64,000 nt of DNA, taken from Cupriavidus sp. WGlv3 (lineage in GTDB: Bacteria; Pseudomonadota; Gammaproteobacteria; Burkholderiales; Burkholderiaceae). The notes under the pieces are model-generated. The model had not been told where the DNA came from, did not search any database, and saw nothing but the letters and a program-made list of their open reading frames with translations. The stretch is taken from positions 124,001 through 188,000 of the forward strand of contig NZ_JALHRX010000008.1 in the NCBI RefSeq assembly GCF_023952475.1, read 5' to 3'. Made by a program: the position numbers and the translations under genes. Position 1 is the stretch's first letter, and each line of letters opens with the position of its first letter. Shown in pieces: positions 51,978 through 61,897 of this stretch.

Positions 51978-53330
51978 TTAGTCGGTGGGCGCCATTCCGG
52001 GAAGGTTGGGAAGGGCGACGAAGGCCGCGCCGCACTGGCGCAGCAGCGCATGGGCCTGGCGCTCCAGGTCGGCGCGGTGTTCGGGGGCAGCGATGTCCAG
52101 CATGCGGCGCACGCGCTGCGACAGGGTCTGGCCGCGCAGGTCGGCGACGCCATGCTCGGTCACGATCAGCCCGGCATCGGCGCGCGGCGTGCTGACCGGG
52201 CCGGACAATTGCGCGACGATGCGGCTCGCGCCCTTGGCGGTGGCGGGCAGTGCCACGATCGGCAGGCCGCCGCGGCTGCGCGCGGCGCCGCGCAGGAAAT
52301 CCACCGCGCCGCCGACCGCGCCGACATAGACGCCGGCGGCCACTTCGGCATTGACCTGGCCGGTCAGGTCGACCTCGATCGCCGCATTGATCGCGGTGAG
52401 CTTGTCCACGCTGGCAAGCACTTCGGGATGGTGGGTATAGGCGGTTTCGCGCAACTGCAGCCGCGGGTTGCGATGTGCCCAGCGCCGCAGCCGCTCGCTG
52501 CCCATCAGGATGCCGCCGATGCCGATGCCGGTATCGATGCTCTTGCGTGCGTTGGTCAGCACACCGGCCTCGGCCAGCGCGGCAATGCCGTCGCCCACCG
52601 CGCCGCTGTGCAGCCCCAGGTCGCGGCGGTCATGCAGCGCCGCCACCACCGCCTCGGGCAGGTTGCCGATGCCCATCTGCAGGGTCGCGCCGTCTTCGAT
52701 CCAGCCGGCGATATGGCGGGCGATGGCTCGTTCGGCCAGGCCAGGAGCGCCGCGCTCCAGGCTGATCGGCGGGCACTCCGCTTCGACCCGCAGACCAATC
52801 TGTTCGGCGGTGAGATAACGGCTGCCGTGGGTCCACGGCACTTCGGGGTTCACTTCGGCAATGATCACGCGGGCCCGGTCGAGCGCGGCGGGAAGGTACT
52901 CGTGCACCAGGCCCAGGCTGTGGCGCCCCTGTTCGTCAGCGGGCGAGACCTGCACCAGCACCACGTCCGCGCGCAGTGTGCCGTGCCGGATCAGCCCCGG
53001 CAGGTGCGAATAATGGCTCGGCACGATGTCGAGCACGCCCGCGCCGGCGAGCCGGCGGTGCGGCCCGCTGGCGGCATAGCCGAAGAAGTCGATGACGTCG
53101 GCCTGTTCCGGCTGCAGCGTGTCCGACTGGCCGATGCCGACGAAGACGCTGAAGCGCCCGCCGCGCGCGATGGCATGGCGATGCGCCACCAGCGCGCGCG
53201 TCAGCGTCAGCGGCTCGGCGGTGGCTTGTCCCCACCAGAGGTGGTCGCCGGGGCGGATCAGGGTTTGCAGTCGGGAGGCCAGGTCGTGCATGTCCACGGG
53301 GAAACGTTCGGTCGGCACGCGGCCGGACAT
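51978..53330 (-). CDS. Acetyl-CoA hydrolase/transferase-family CoA-transferase
   Basis: 450 residues from ATG 53330 (ATG 53291 also possible). Cat1/4-hydroxybutyrate CoA-transferase pattern: LQMGIGNLPEAVVAALHDRR, LHSGAVGDGIAALAEAGVLT, VPGAVGG-like VYVGAVGGAVDFLRGA. The proposed glutamyl-CoA site is in ADAGLIVTEHGVADLRGQ. Moves CoA between acetyl-CoA and another acid. First gene of the leftward operon. Confidence 0.88.
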   Translation of the reverse strand: MSGRVPTERFPVDMHDLASRLQTLIRPGDHLWWGQATAEPLTLTRALVAHRHAIARGGRFSVFVGIGQSDTLQPEQADVIDFFGYAASGPHRRLAGAGVLDIVPSHYSHLPGLIRHGTLRADVVLVQVSPADEQGRHSLGLVHEYLPAALDRARVIIAEVNPEVPWTHGSRYLTAEQIGLRVEAECPPISLERGAPGLAERAIARHIAGWIEDGATLQMGIGNLPEAVVAALHDRRDLGLHSGAVGDGIAALAEAGVLTNARKSIDTGIGIGGILMGSERLRRWAHRNPRLQLRETAYTHHPEVLASVDKLTAINAAIEVDLTGQVNAEVAAGVYVGAVGGAVDFLRGAARSRGGLPIVALPATAKGASRIVAQLSGPVSTPRADAGLIVTEHGVADLRGQTLSQRVRRMLDIAAPEHRADLERQAHALLRQCGAAFVALPNLPGMAPTD

Positions 53331-53362
53331 AGGGCGGCGGGGGCCGGATAGCCCGAAGCATG

Positions 53363-53415
53363 TCGCCAAAGCCGCGTTTGCGCTATTCGACAATGCCAAT
53401 GGCCGGCTTTGGCGA
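53363..53415. promoter_or_regulatory. Long inverted repeat between CoA-transferase and acyl-CoA dehydrogenase
   Basis: TCGCCAAAGCC (53363-53373) and GGCTTTGGCGA (53405-53415) are perfect 11-bp complements separated by 31 bases, located just beyond the CoA-transferase start in the 266-base divergent gap. It could be a paired operator looped by a dimer or tetramer, for example LysR or TetR. Confidence 0.55.
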
Positions 53416-53596
53416 TTGCGAAACTGGTGAACGGCCTGAAGGAGGCGCCGCCTGCCCCGACTTAAGCCGCGTGGAAGGCGCGCTTTCGAAATCGCTGATT
53501 GTCCCGCCGGCCGAACGCCGCGACCATTGCGGCTATCACGCGGCGTGGGCCATCCGCCACGCCGCCACAGACACAGACCGACTGCAAGGCAGCGCC

Positions 53597-54763
53597 ATGA
53601 TCGAACAGACCCTCTCGAACAATTTCCACGAAATCCGCGATGCCATCCGTGCGCTGTGCGCGGAGTTTCCCGACGAGTACTTCCGCAAGGTCGATGAACA
53701 GCGCGCCTATCCCGAGGCCTTCGTCAACGCGCTGACCGCTGCCGGCTGGCTGGCGGCGCTGATTCCGCAGGAATACGGCGGCTCCGGCCTCGGGCTGACT
53801 GAAGCCTCGGTCATCATGGAAGAGATCAACCGTTGCGGCGGCAATTCCGGCGCCTGCCACGGCCAGATGTACAACATGGGCACGCTGCTGCGGCACGGCT
53901 CCCAGGCGCAGAAGGAAAAGTACCTGCCGAAGATCGCCTCGGGCGAATGGCGCCTGCAGTCGATGGGCGTGACCGAGCCCACCACCGGCACCGACACCAC
54001 CAAGATCAAGACCTCGGCGGTGAAAAAGGACGGCCGCTACGTCGTCAACGGCCAGAAGGTGTGGATCAGCCGCGTGCAGCACAGCGACTTCATGATCCTG
54101 CTGGCGCGCACCACGCCGCTGGCCGAGGTGAAGAAGAAGAGCGAGGGCATGTCGATCTTCATGGTCGACCTGCACCAGGCGCAGAAGCAGGGCCTGACGG
54201 TGCGCCCCATCCCCAACATGGTCAACCACGAGACCAACGAGCTGTTCTTCGAGGACCTGGAGATCCCCGAGGAGAACCTGATCGGCGAAGAGGGCAAGGG
54301 CTTCAAGTACATCCTCGATGGCCTCAATGCCGAGCGCACCCTGATCGCCGCCGAGTGCATCGGCGACGGCTACTGGTTCATGGACCGGGTCACGAAGTAC
54401 GTGAAGGAGCGCGAAGTGTTCGGCCGCCCCATCGGCCAGAACCAGGGCGTGCAGTTCCCCATCGCCGAGTCGTTCATCGAACTCGAGGCGGCCAACCTGA
54501 TGCGCTGGAAGGCCTGCGAGCTGTTCGACAAGCACGAGTCCATGGGCGCGCAGGCCAACATGGCCAAGTACCTGGCCGCCAAGGCCAGCTGGGAGGCCGG
54601 CAACGCCTGCCTGCAGTTCCACGGCGGCTTCGGCTTTGCCTGCGAATACGATGTCGAGCGCAAGTTCCGCGAGACGCGCCTGTACCAGGTAGCGCCGATC
54701 TCGACCAACCTGATCTACTCCTTCGTCGCCGAACACGTGCTGGGCCTGCCGCGGTCTTTCTGA
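53597..54763 (+). CDS. Acyl-CoA dehydrogenase
   Basis: 388 residues. MGVTEPTTGTDTTKIKTSAV and GQKVWISRVQHSDFMILLA are the flavin-binding region, and FHGGFGFACEYDVERKFRET the C-terminal catalytic region. Oxidises acyl-CoA to enoyl-CoA, passing electrons to ETF. Divergent from the ligase/thiolase/CoA-transferase operon, probably for one pathway. Hydratase and 3-hydroxyacyl-CoA dehydrogenase are missing here. Confidence 0.93.
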   Translation: MIEQTLSNNFHEIRDAIRALCAEFPDEYFRKVDEQRAYPEAFVNALTAAGWLAALIPQEYGGSGLGLTEASVIMEEINRCGGNSGACHGQMYNMGTLLRHGSQAQKEKYLPKIASGEWRLQSMGVTEPTTGTDTTKIKTSAVKKDGRYVVNGQKVWISRVQHSDFMILLARTTPLAEVKKKSEGMSIFMVDLHQAQKQGLTVRPIPNMVNHETNELFFEDLEIPEENLIGEEGKGFKYILDGLNAERTLIAAECIGDGYWFMDRVTKYVKEREVFGRPIGQNQGVQFPIAESFIELEAANLMRWKACELFDKHESMGAQANMAKYLAAKASWEAGNACLQFHGGFGFACEYDVERKFRETRLYQVAPISTNLIYSFVAEHVLGLPRSF

Positions 54764-54902
54764 GCGGCATGGCATCAGGGTCGACCGGCTTGCCTGCGCT
54801 CCTGCCGGATGTGAACGGCGTCAATGCGTTTCGGGCGGCGCTTACGGCATTCGGCGCCACGGCCTCGCGCCGGTGCCGGCAGGTCGGGTAGAATCCCGCC
54901 CT

Positions 54903-55256
54903 ATGTCGCGCATGATTGCCTTGCTCCTGATGCTGATCCTGCCGCTGCAGGCGTTGGCCGCAGCGCAGCGGCAGCTCGCGCACTCCGCCGGCTTGCCGCC
55001 GGACCACATGGCCGCGCACGCCGAGCACATTCCGCATCACCATGATGAGGACGGCGAGATCGCCTTCGACGATTCCGCGGCCTCGGCTTCGCACCAGCTC
55101 GACTTCGACTACGGCACCCACTTCCAGGCGCCATTGCCGGCCGGCATGGTGCCGCCGCTGACGCTGCAGACGCAGCGCGAGCCGTTGTTCCTCGGCGGCC
55201 GCATCCCCGACCCTGGCGGCAGTCCCCCGTTACGCCCCCCTCGCGCGCCCGCCTGA
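54903..55256 (+). CDS. CzcI-like small exported metal-resistance protein
   Basis: 117 residues: signal peptide MSRMIALLLMLILPLQALA, then a His-rich segment (HMAAHAEHIPHHHDEDGE) and a proline-rich tail. Short His-rich exported proteins precede CzcCBA operons and act in metal sensing. A TAGAAT box at 54889-54894 lies only 9 bases before the ATG, so the transcript may be nearly leaderless. The CzcC gene follows after 100 bases. Confidence 0.75.
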   Translation: MSRMIALLLMLILPLQALAAAQRQLAHSAGLPPDHMAAHAEHIPHHHDEDGEIAFDDSAASASHQLDFDYGTHFQAPLPAGMVPPLTLQTQREPLFLGGRIPDPGGSPPLRPPRAPA

Positions 55257-55356
55257 CGGCGGGGCACTGATCTGCTGATTGCCTGCCGTGGCGCAAAGCC
55301 TTTGCGCCGCGCCCCGCCGCATTGCCTGTGTTGTCGCAATCTGCGTTGGGGATTCC

Positions 55357-56574
55357 ATGCACAAGTTCTTTATCTCCGTGGTGGCATCGGCGTTGCTGAT
55401 GCCCGCGGCCCATGGCCAGTCCGCGCCGGCCGATCTGCGCGCGCTGTTCGATGCCGCCTGGGAGCGCTCCGTCGCCTTCCAGGCCACCGAGGGGCGGCGC
55501 CTGGAGGCGGCGGCCAGCCGGGTCCAGGCCGACGCGCTGATCGCCGGGCCGCCCACGCTCGGCCTGCTGCACCGTGACGACCGCTGGACCGAACGGCGCG
55601 GCCTGCGCGAGAGCGAGGTCCAGCTGGGCGTGCCGGTGTGGCTGCCAGGGCAGCGCGCGGCACGCGGCGAGCTGGCCGACGCCCATGCGGCCGAGGCCGA
55701 GGCCGGCGCTGCACTGGCGCGACTGAATCTTGCCGCCGAAGTCCGCGAACGCGTCTGGCAACTGGCGGCCGTCGAAGACGAGCGCGAGGTGATGCAGCGC
55801 CGCGCCGGCATCGCCGCGTCGCTGCGCGACGATGTACGCCGGCGCGTCAACGCCGGCGACCTGGCGCGCACCGACCTGCTGCTGGCGCAGCAGGACGACC
55901 TGGCGGCACAGGGCCTGCTCGCCGACAGCGAGGCCCGCGTGGTCGAGGCGAAGGCGCGGCTGCTGCAAGCCACCGGCGTCTCCGCGTTGCCGCTACGGTA
56001 CGACGAAACGGCGGCGCCGGCGGCAGACCCTGCGGGCCATGCCGTCACCCATCCTCGCCTGGAAGCGGTGCAGCAGGCCGTGTTGCGCAGCGAACGCCAG
56101 CTGGGCTACCTGCGCAAATCGCGCCGCGACCCGCCCGAAGTCGGCGTGATGTACCGCAATGACCGGGCCGGCGGCGGCATGCCCGGCGACCAGACCGTCG
56201 GCCTGTTCGTCAGGATCCCGTTCGCCACGGATGCGCGCAACCTGCCGCGCGAAACCGCCACGCAGACGGAGCTGATGGCAGCGCGGGCCGAGCTCGCGCG
56301 CACCGAACGCAACGTCCGCGCCGAGATCGACGCGGCGCAGGCCGCGCTGCGGCTGGCCGAACAGCAGCTCGGCCTTACGCAAGAGCGCAGCGCCACGCTG
56401 TCCGAACGGGCGGCGCTGCTGCGCAAGACCTTCAATGCCGGCGAGATCGGCTTGCCGGAAGTGCTGCGCGCACAAAACCAGGCGCTGGAAGCCGAGGCCG
56501 ACCTCGCGCGCCAGCGTGCCCGTCGCGGCATCGCCATTGCCACCCTCAACCAGGCGCTCGGAGTCCTGCCATGA
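55357..56574 (+). CDS. Outer-membrane factor of metal RND efflux system 2 (CzcC-like)
   Basis: 405 residues with a signal peptide ending near HGQSA and two alpha-hairpin repeats (LRDDVRRRVNAGDLARTDLL, RKTFNAGEIGLPEVLRAQNQ). Shorter than the system 1 channel. ATG 55357 has GGGGA upstream. Its stop overlaps the next start by four bases (ATGA). Confidence 0.88.
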   Translation: MHKFFISVVASALLMPAAHGQSAPADLRALFDAAWERSVAFQATEGRRLEAAASRVQADALIAGPPTLGLLHRDDRWTERRGLRESEVQLGVPVWLPGQRAARGELADAHAAEAEAGAALARLNLAAEVRERVWQLAAVEDEREVMQRRAGIAASLRDDVRRRVNAGDLARTDLLLAQQDDLAAQGLLADSEARVVEAKARLLQATGVSALPLRYDETAAPAADPAGHAVTHPRLEAVQQAVLRSERQLGYLRKSRRDPPEVGVMYRNDRAGGGMPGDQTVGLFVRIPFATDARNLPRETATQTELMAARAELARTERNVRAEIDAAQAALRLAEQQLGLTQERSATLSERAALLRKTFNAGEIGLPEVLRAQNQALEAEADLARQRARRGIAIATLNQALGVLP

Positions 56575-57140
56575 TCCGCCAGTTGTTTCTTGTCCTGTTC
56601 CTGACGCTCGCGCTCGACGTGCCGGCAGCGCACGCCGGCCCCGGTGCCCACGGCCCCGATGGCGAGCACCTGGACGCGCCCGCCGACACCGGCGCGGCGG
56701 CTCATTCCCAGCCGACCATCGAAGCCCATACGGAGGCGTTCGAACTGGTGGGCACCCTTGCCACGGACGAACTCTCCGTCATGGTCGACCGCTACGTCAC
56801 CAACGAGCCGGTGCTCGACGGCACGCTCGAGGTCGAGTTCGACGGCATCAAGGCCCCGGGCAAGCTGCACGCCGATGCCGGCGACTATGCCTTTACCGAC
56901 GAGAAACTGCTGCAGGCATTGCGCCGGCCCGGCCAGCATGCGCTGGTGTTTACGCTCGTCACCGGCAACGAGTCGGACCTGATCGAAGGCACCCTGAACG
57001 TTGCCGCGGACGAACGCGACCACGGCATGGCGTGGTGGCAGGCGCGCTGGCCGTGGCTGGTCCTGCTCGCGGCGGTCGTGGCAGCAGGCGCCTGGGGCGT
57101 GAAGCGCCGCGTTGGCAAAAGGAAAGGAGGCACGGCGTGA
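56571..57140 (+). CDS. Small anchored periplasmic protein in efflux operon 2
   Basis: 189 residues. After the signal peptide (MIRQLFLVLFLTLALDVPAA) the mature chain begins GPGAHGPDGEHLDAP, then a beta-rich domain (about 60-150), one membrane helix (WPWLVLLAAVVAAGAWGV) and a basic tail. The same N-terminal motif opens the mature CzcB-like protein next door. Proteins of this kind occur in some Czc operons; its function is not known. Overlaps both neighbours, so strictly coupled. Confidence 0.75.
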   Translation: MIRQLFLVLFLTLALDVPAAHAGPGAHGPDGEHLDAPADTGAAAHSQPTIEAHTEAFELVGTLATDELSVMVDRYVTNEPVLDGTLEVEFDGIKAPGKLHADAGDYAFTDEKLLQALRRPGQHALVFTLVTGNESDLIEGTLNVAADERDHGMAWWQARWPWLVLLAAVVAAGAWGVKRRVGKRKGGTA

Positions 57141-58258
57141 TGAAGACCACCAAAGTCGCAACCCTGGCGGTCGCGCTGGCCGCCTGGACCACCATGCCGG
57201 CGCTGGCCGGGCCCGGCGCGCACGGCCCGAACGGGGAACACCTCGATGCACCGGCCGCGGTGTCGGGCAGTGGCCTGGCCCGGCTGCCAGACGGCAGCGT
57301 CCAGGTGCCCAAGCTGGCCCAGCGCCGCATGGGCATACGGACCGCGATGCCGCAGCAAGCCGCGCACCCGGTGACCGTCGAACTGAACGCCGTGGTGGCG
57401 ATCGATCCGAACGCGGGCGGGCGCCTGCAAGCGGGCCACCCGGGCTGGATCGAACCGCCGCCGGGCGGCTTCCCGGTGCTGGGGCAGCGCGTCAGCAAGG
57501 GCCAGGCGCTGGCCGTGCTGCGCCACAAGAGCGAGCCCTTTGACATCGGCAACCAGCAGGCGCAGTTCGCCAACCTCAGCGCCAGCCTGAAGCTGGCGCG
57601 GCAGCGGCTGCAGCGGCTGGAGTCGCTGACGGACAGCATCCCGCGCAAGGAAATCGAAGCGGCCCGCGCCGAGGTCCAGAGCCTGTCCGGCCAGCGCGAT
57701 GCGGTCGGCAAGAGCCTGCACCAGACCGATACGCTGACCGCGCCGGCCAGCGGCGTGATCGCCAGCGCCAATGTGCTGGCGGGGCAGGTGGTTGCCGCCG
57801 CAGACGTGCTGTACGAGGTGGTCGATCCCGCCCGCCTGCTGATCGAGGCCAGCAGCGCGGACAGTTCGCTGGCCAACCGCATCAAGGGCGGTGCGCTGGC
57901 CAGCGGCACCGGCGGCAAGCTGGAATTCGTCGGTGCCGGCCGCAGCCTGAAGAACGGCGCGGTGCCGCTGACATTCCGTCTGACCGCCAACGACGTGCCG
58001 CTGGCCGTCGGCCAGCCCGTGACGGTGGTCGCCACGCTCAGCGATAACGTCCAGGGCATCGCCCTGCCGAGCGAGGCGCTGGTGCGCAACGCCAGCAACC
58101 TGCCGGTGGTGTGGATCAAGTCCGGCACGCAGCGCTTTATCGCGCAGCCGGTCGAGGCGCGCGTGCTCGATGCGCGCACCGTGGTCGTGGTCCGCGGACT
58201 GTCGCCGGAGAACCGGGTGGTGGTGTCCGGCGCGGCGCTGATCAACCAGATCCGCTGA
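57140..58258 (+). CDS. Periplasmic adaptor of metal RND efflux system 2 (CzcB-like)
   Basis: 372 residues. Signal peptide ends near MPALA, followed by GPGAHGPNGEHLDAP, nearly identical to the preceding protein. Barrel-sandwich region GFPVLGQRVSKGQALAVLRH and ASGVIASANVLAGQVVAAAD, then hairpin. ATG 57140 shares its A with the upstream stop (TGATG); GTG 57137 is a second option. Nine bases before the pump gene. Confidence 0.9.
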   Translation: MKTTKVATLAVALAAWTTMPALAGPGAHGPNGEHLDAPAAVSGSGLARLPDGSVQVPKLAQRRMGIRTAMPQQAAHPVTVELNAVVAIDPNAGGRLQAGHPGWIEPPPGGFPVLGQRVSKGQALAVLRHKSEPFDIGNQQAQFANLSASLKLARQRLQRLESLTDSIPRKEIEAARAEVQSLSGQRDAVGKSLHQTDTLTAPASGVIASANVLAGQVVAAADVLYEVVDPARLLIEASSADSSLANRIKGGALASGTGGKLEFVGAGRSLKNGAVPLTFRLTANDVPLAVGQPVTVVATLSDNVQGIALPSEALVRNASNLPVVWIKSGTQRFIAQPVEARVLDARTVVVVRGLSPENRVVVSGAALINQIR

Positions 58259-58267
58259 GGGGCGCGC

Positions 58268-61200
58268 ATGTTCAACTGGATCGTTCGCGCCAGCCTCGGC
58301 AACCGGCTGCTGGTACTGGCCTTCGCCCTGATCCTGATGGTCTACGGCGGCCTCACCGCATGGCGCACGCCGGTCGATGTATTTCCGGACCTGAACAAGC
58401 CGCTGGTGACCGTGATTACCGAAGCGGGCGGCATGGCGCCGCAGGAAGTCGAGCTGCTGGTGTCGTTCCCGATCGAGACTGCGTTGAACGGCATGCCCGG
58501 CGTCACGCGGGTCCGCTCGGTGTCCGGCGTCGGCCTGTCTATCGTCTACGCCGAATTCGACTGGGGCAGCGATATCTACCGCAACCGCCAGCTCGTGTCG
58601 GAGCGGCTGGCGCTGGTGAAGGAGCAGTTGCCGGGCGGAATCACGCCCATCCTAGGGCCGGTCTCGTCGATCATGGGCGAGATCATGCTGATTGCCTTGC
58701 CGATCGATCCGGCCCGGGCCAGCCCGATGCAGGCGCGCGAGTATGCCGACTTCGTGCTGCGCCCGCGCCTGCTGTCGGTGCCCGGCGTGTCGCAGGTGAT
58801 CCCGATCGGCGGCGAGGTGCGGCAGTTGCGGGTCGAGCCCGATACCGCGCGCATGGCGCAATTCGGCGTGGCGCTGGCGCAGGTGCAGGGCGCCTTGCAG
58901 GACTTCGCCGCCAATACCAGTGGCGGCTTCATCGACCTGAACGGCCGCGAATACCTGATCCGCCATCTCGGCCGCACCAACCGCCTCGACGACCTCAAGG
59001 GCGTTGCGGTCGCCTACAAGGACGGCGCGCCGGTGCTGCTGGAGCAGGTGGCCGGCGTGCGCTACGCCGCTGCGCTCAAGCGCGGCGACGCCGGTTTCAA
59101 CGGCAAGCCCGCGGTGATCGTCAGCGTGCAGAAGCAGCCCGCGGCCGACACCGTGCGCCTGACGCGCGACCTGGAAGCCGCGCTTGGCGAACTGAAGCAG
59201 GGGCTGCCGCAGGGCTTGTCCGCGCCGCAGGTGCTGTTCCGCCAGGCCGACTTTATCGAAGCCTCGATCGGCAACGTGGTCGAGGCGCTGCGCGATGGCG
59301 CCATCATGGTGACGGTGATCCTGTTCGCCTTCCTGCTGAGCGCGCGCACCACCGCGATCTCGCTGGTGGCGATACCGCTGTCGCTGGCGGTGTCCGCGCT
59401 GGCTTTCCACCTGCTGGGCCAGTCGATCAACGTGATGACGCTGGGCGGCCTGGCCATCGCCATCGGCGAACTGGTCGACGATGCCATCGTCGACGTCGAG
59501 AACATCCAGCGCCGGCTGCGGCAGCGCGCCGCCATGGACGACCCGCCATCGGTGCTGGAGACGATCTGGCGCGCCTCGATCGAAGTGCGCTCCGGCATTG
59601 TCTATGCCACGCTGGTGGTGGTGCTGGTGTTCGTGCCACTGTTTGCGCTGCCGGGTATCGAAGGGCGGCTGTTCGCGCCACTGGGGATCGCCTACATCGT
59701 ATCGATCCTGGCGTCGATGCTGGTGTCGATGACGGTGACGCCGGTGCTGTCGTACTACCTGCTGCCGCGGATGAAGCGGCTCGAGCATCCCGACAGCCGG
59801 CTGGTGGCGTGGCTCAAGCGGGTCGATGCCCGCATCCTGGACTGGTCATTCCCGCGCGCGCGGGCAGTGCTATCGGTAGCCGCGGTGGCGGCCGTGCTGG
59901 CGGCCGTCACCGTGCCGTGGCTGCCGCGTGCCTTCCTGCCGGGCTTCAACGAGGGCTCGATGGTGATGTCGCTGATGCTCAATCCCGGCACCTCGCTGGC
60001 CGAAGCCAACCGTATCGGCGCGCTGGCGGAAACGCTGATCCGGCAGGTGCCGGAAGTGACCCGGGTGGGCCGCCGCACCGGCCGCGCCGAACTGGACGAA
60101 CATGCCGAGGGCGTGCATGCCTCCGAGATCGACATCGACCTGAAGCCCTCCGTGCGCAGCCGCGAGCAGGTGATGGCCGCGATCCGCGCGCAGCTTGCCG
60201 GGCTGCCGGCGTCGGTGGCGATCGGCCAGCCCATTTCGCATCGGCTCGATCACCTGCTGTCCGGCGTGCGGGCGCAGATCGCGCTGAAGATCTATGGCGA
60301 TGACCTCGATACGCTGCGTGGCCTGGCGGAGAACGTGCGCGGGCGCCTGGCCACGATCCCGGGCCTGGTCGATATCACGGTCGAGCGCCAGGTGCTGATT
60401 CCGCAGGTCAATGTGCGGCTCGACTATCGCAAGGCCGCGCAGTACGGCATCCCCGCCGGCGAGGCGCTGAAGGCGCTGCAGACCTTGTCCGACGGCACGC
60501 GCGTTACCCAGCTGATCGACGGCGTGCGCCGCCACGACCTGGTGGTGCGCCTGGCCGATAGCGGCCGTACGCCGCAGGACCTGTCCCGCATCATGCTGGA
60601 TTCGCCGCGCGGCGCGGTGCCGTTATCCGCCATCGCCGACGTCGAGGAGGGCGACGGCCCCAACCAGATCGGCCGCGAGAACGGCCGGCGCCGCATCGTG
60701 GTCTATGCCAATACCGACGGCTCCGATATGTCGAAGATCGTCGGCGCAGTGCGCGAAGCGGCGGCGCGTGCCGGACTGCCTGGCGGCTATTTCGTCAGCA
60801 TCGAAGGCCAGTTCCAGGCGCAGGAGCAGGCCACGCGGCGCATCGTGTTGCTGTCGCTGGTGTCGCTGGCGCTGATCTACCTGGTGCTTTACTCGCGCTA
60901 CCGCTCGTCGACGCTGACCCTGGTGATCATGGCCAATATCCCGTTCGCCTTGATCGGCAGCGTGATCGCAATGTGGCTGGCGGGGCTGAGCCTGTCGGTG
61001 GCGTCGATGGTCGGCTTTATCACGCTGACCGGCATTGCCACGCGCAACGGCATCCTGAAGGTCAGCCACTATATCAACCTGTGCCGCTTCGAAGGCGAGA
61101 CCTTCGGCATCCCGATGATCGTGCGCGGCTCGCTCGAGCGGCTGACGCCGGTGCTGATGACCGCGCTGGTCGCGGCCTTCGCGCTGGTGCCCTTGCTGGT

Positions 61201-61372
61201 GTCGGCCGATGCGCCCGGCAAGGAAATCCTGCATCCGGTGGCGGTGGTGATCTTCGGCGGGCTGGTCAGTTCGACCCTGCTGGATTCCGTGCTGACGCCG
61301 CTGGCGTTCTGGCTGTTCGGGCGCCGCCCGCTGCAGCGCATCCTGTCACAGCAGCCGGAGGATACGTATTGA
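58268..61372 (+). CDS. Heavy-metal RND efflux pump 2 (CzcA/HME family)
   Basis: 1034 residues, 12 helices. Helix 4 reads [20 protein letters not shown] at about 397-416, with Asp404, Asp405 and Glu411. The double Asp and acidic E401 differ from both the Zn/Co/Cd type (DFGxxVDG) and pump 1 of this window. Substrate may be a divalent or monovalent metal; not decided by sequence. Central gene of the six-gene operon. Confidence 0.92.
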   Translation: MFNWIVRASLGNRLLVLAFALILMVYGGLTAWRTPVDVFPDLNKPLVTVITEAGGMAPQEVELLVSFPIETALNGMPGVTRVRSVSGVGLSIVYAEFDWGSDIYRNRQLVSERLALVKEQLPGGITPILGPVSSIMGEIMLIALPIDPARASPMQAREYADFVLRPRLLSVPGVSQVIPIGGEVRQLRVEPDTARMAQFGVALAQVQGALQDFAANTSGGFIDLNGREYLIRHLGRTNRLDDLKGVAVAYKDGAPVLLEQVAGVRYAAALKRGDAGFNGKPAVIVSVQKQPAADTVRLTRDLEAALGELKQGLPQGLSAPQVLFRQADFIEASIGNVVEALRDGAIMVTVILFAFLLSARTTAISLVAIPLSLAVSALAFHLLGQSINVMTLGGLAIAIGELVDDAIVDVENIQRRLRQRAAMDDPPSVLETIWRASIEVRSGIVYATLVVVLVFVPLFALPGIEGRLFAPLGIAYIVSILASMLVSMTVTPVLSYYLLPRMKRLEHPDSRLVAWLKRVDARILDWSFPRARAVLSVAAVAAVLAAVTVPWLPRAFLPGFNEGSMVMSLMLNPGTSLAEANRIGALAETLIRQVPEVTRVGRRTGRAELDEHAEGVHASEIDIDLKPSVRSREQVMAAIRAQLAGLPASVAIGQPISHRLDHLLSGVRAQIALKIYGDDLDTLRGLAENVRGRLATIPGLVDITVERQVLIPQVNVRLDYRKAAQYGIPAGEALKALQTLSDGTRVTQLIDGVRRHDLVVRLADSGRTPQDLSRIMLDSPRGAVPLSAIADVEEGDGPNQIGRENGRRRIVVYANTDGSDMSKIVGAVREAAARAGLPGGYFVSIEGQFQAQEQATRRIVLLSLVSLALIYLVLYSRYRSSTLTLVIMANIPFALIGSVIAMWLAGLSLSVASMVGFITLTGIATRNGILKVSHYINLCRFEGETFGIPMIVRGSLERLTPVLMTALVAAFALVPLLVSADAPGKEILHPVAVVIFGGLVSSTLLDSVLTPLAFWLFGRRPLQRILSQQPEDTY

Positions 61373-61424
61373 TTCAGGGCTTTGGCAGCGGCGCCCCCAA
61401 GCCGCTGCAGCAACGGAGTAAACG

Positions 61425-61811
61425 ATGAAGAAACAGATCTCGGCCATGGTGTTTGCCGGCAGTCTCGCACTGTCCGGGTTTTCCGGCGTAGCCATGGCGC
61501 ACGGCGCCAAGCCCGCGCAATACGGCGGCATCGTGCAGGTTGCCAGCGACCTGCAGTTCGAACTGGTGAACCGGGATGGCGCGGTCACGATTTATGTCGA
61601 CGACCATGACAGGAAGCTGCCCGTGGCCGGTGCCAGCGGCAAGCTGACGGTGCTGACCGGCACCCGCAAGACCGAAACGGCGCTGAACCCCGGCGCGGAC
61701 AATGCACTGGTCGCGGCCGACAAGCTGCAACTGCAGGCCGGCTCCAAGCTGGTGGCGACGATCCGGTTTGCGGACGGCAAGACCGTCACGGCGCGCTTTG
61801 TGGCGAAATGA
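61425..61811 (+). CDS. Small periplasmic protein ending efflux operon 2
   Basis: 128 residues. Signal peptide ends near VAMAHG; the mature chain starts HGAKPAQYGGIVQVASDLQF and is beta-rich. I recognise no family for certain; similar proteins lie beside RND metal pumps and resemble small cupredoxin-like or metallochaperone proteins. It has one N-terminal His and no Cys in the mature part. 52 bases after the pump. Confidence 0.65.
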   Translation: MKKQISAMVFAGSLALSGFSGVAMAHGAKPAQYGGIVQVASDLQFELVNRDGAVTIYVDDHDRKLPVAGASGKLTVLTGTRKTETALNPGADNALVAADKLQLQAGSKLVATIRFADGKTVTARFVAK

Positions 61812-61897
61812 CGGGCGCTCCCTTGACTCTGTGCATTAACCGGCAACACTTAATGAATCGCCTGTTTCAAAAACCTTCATGCTGAGCAGGAGGCGCC

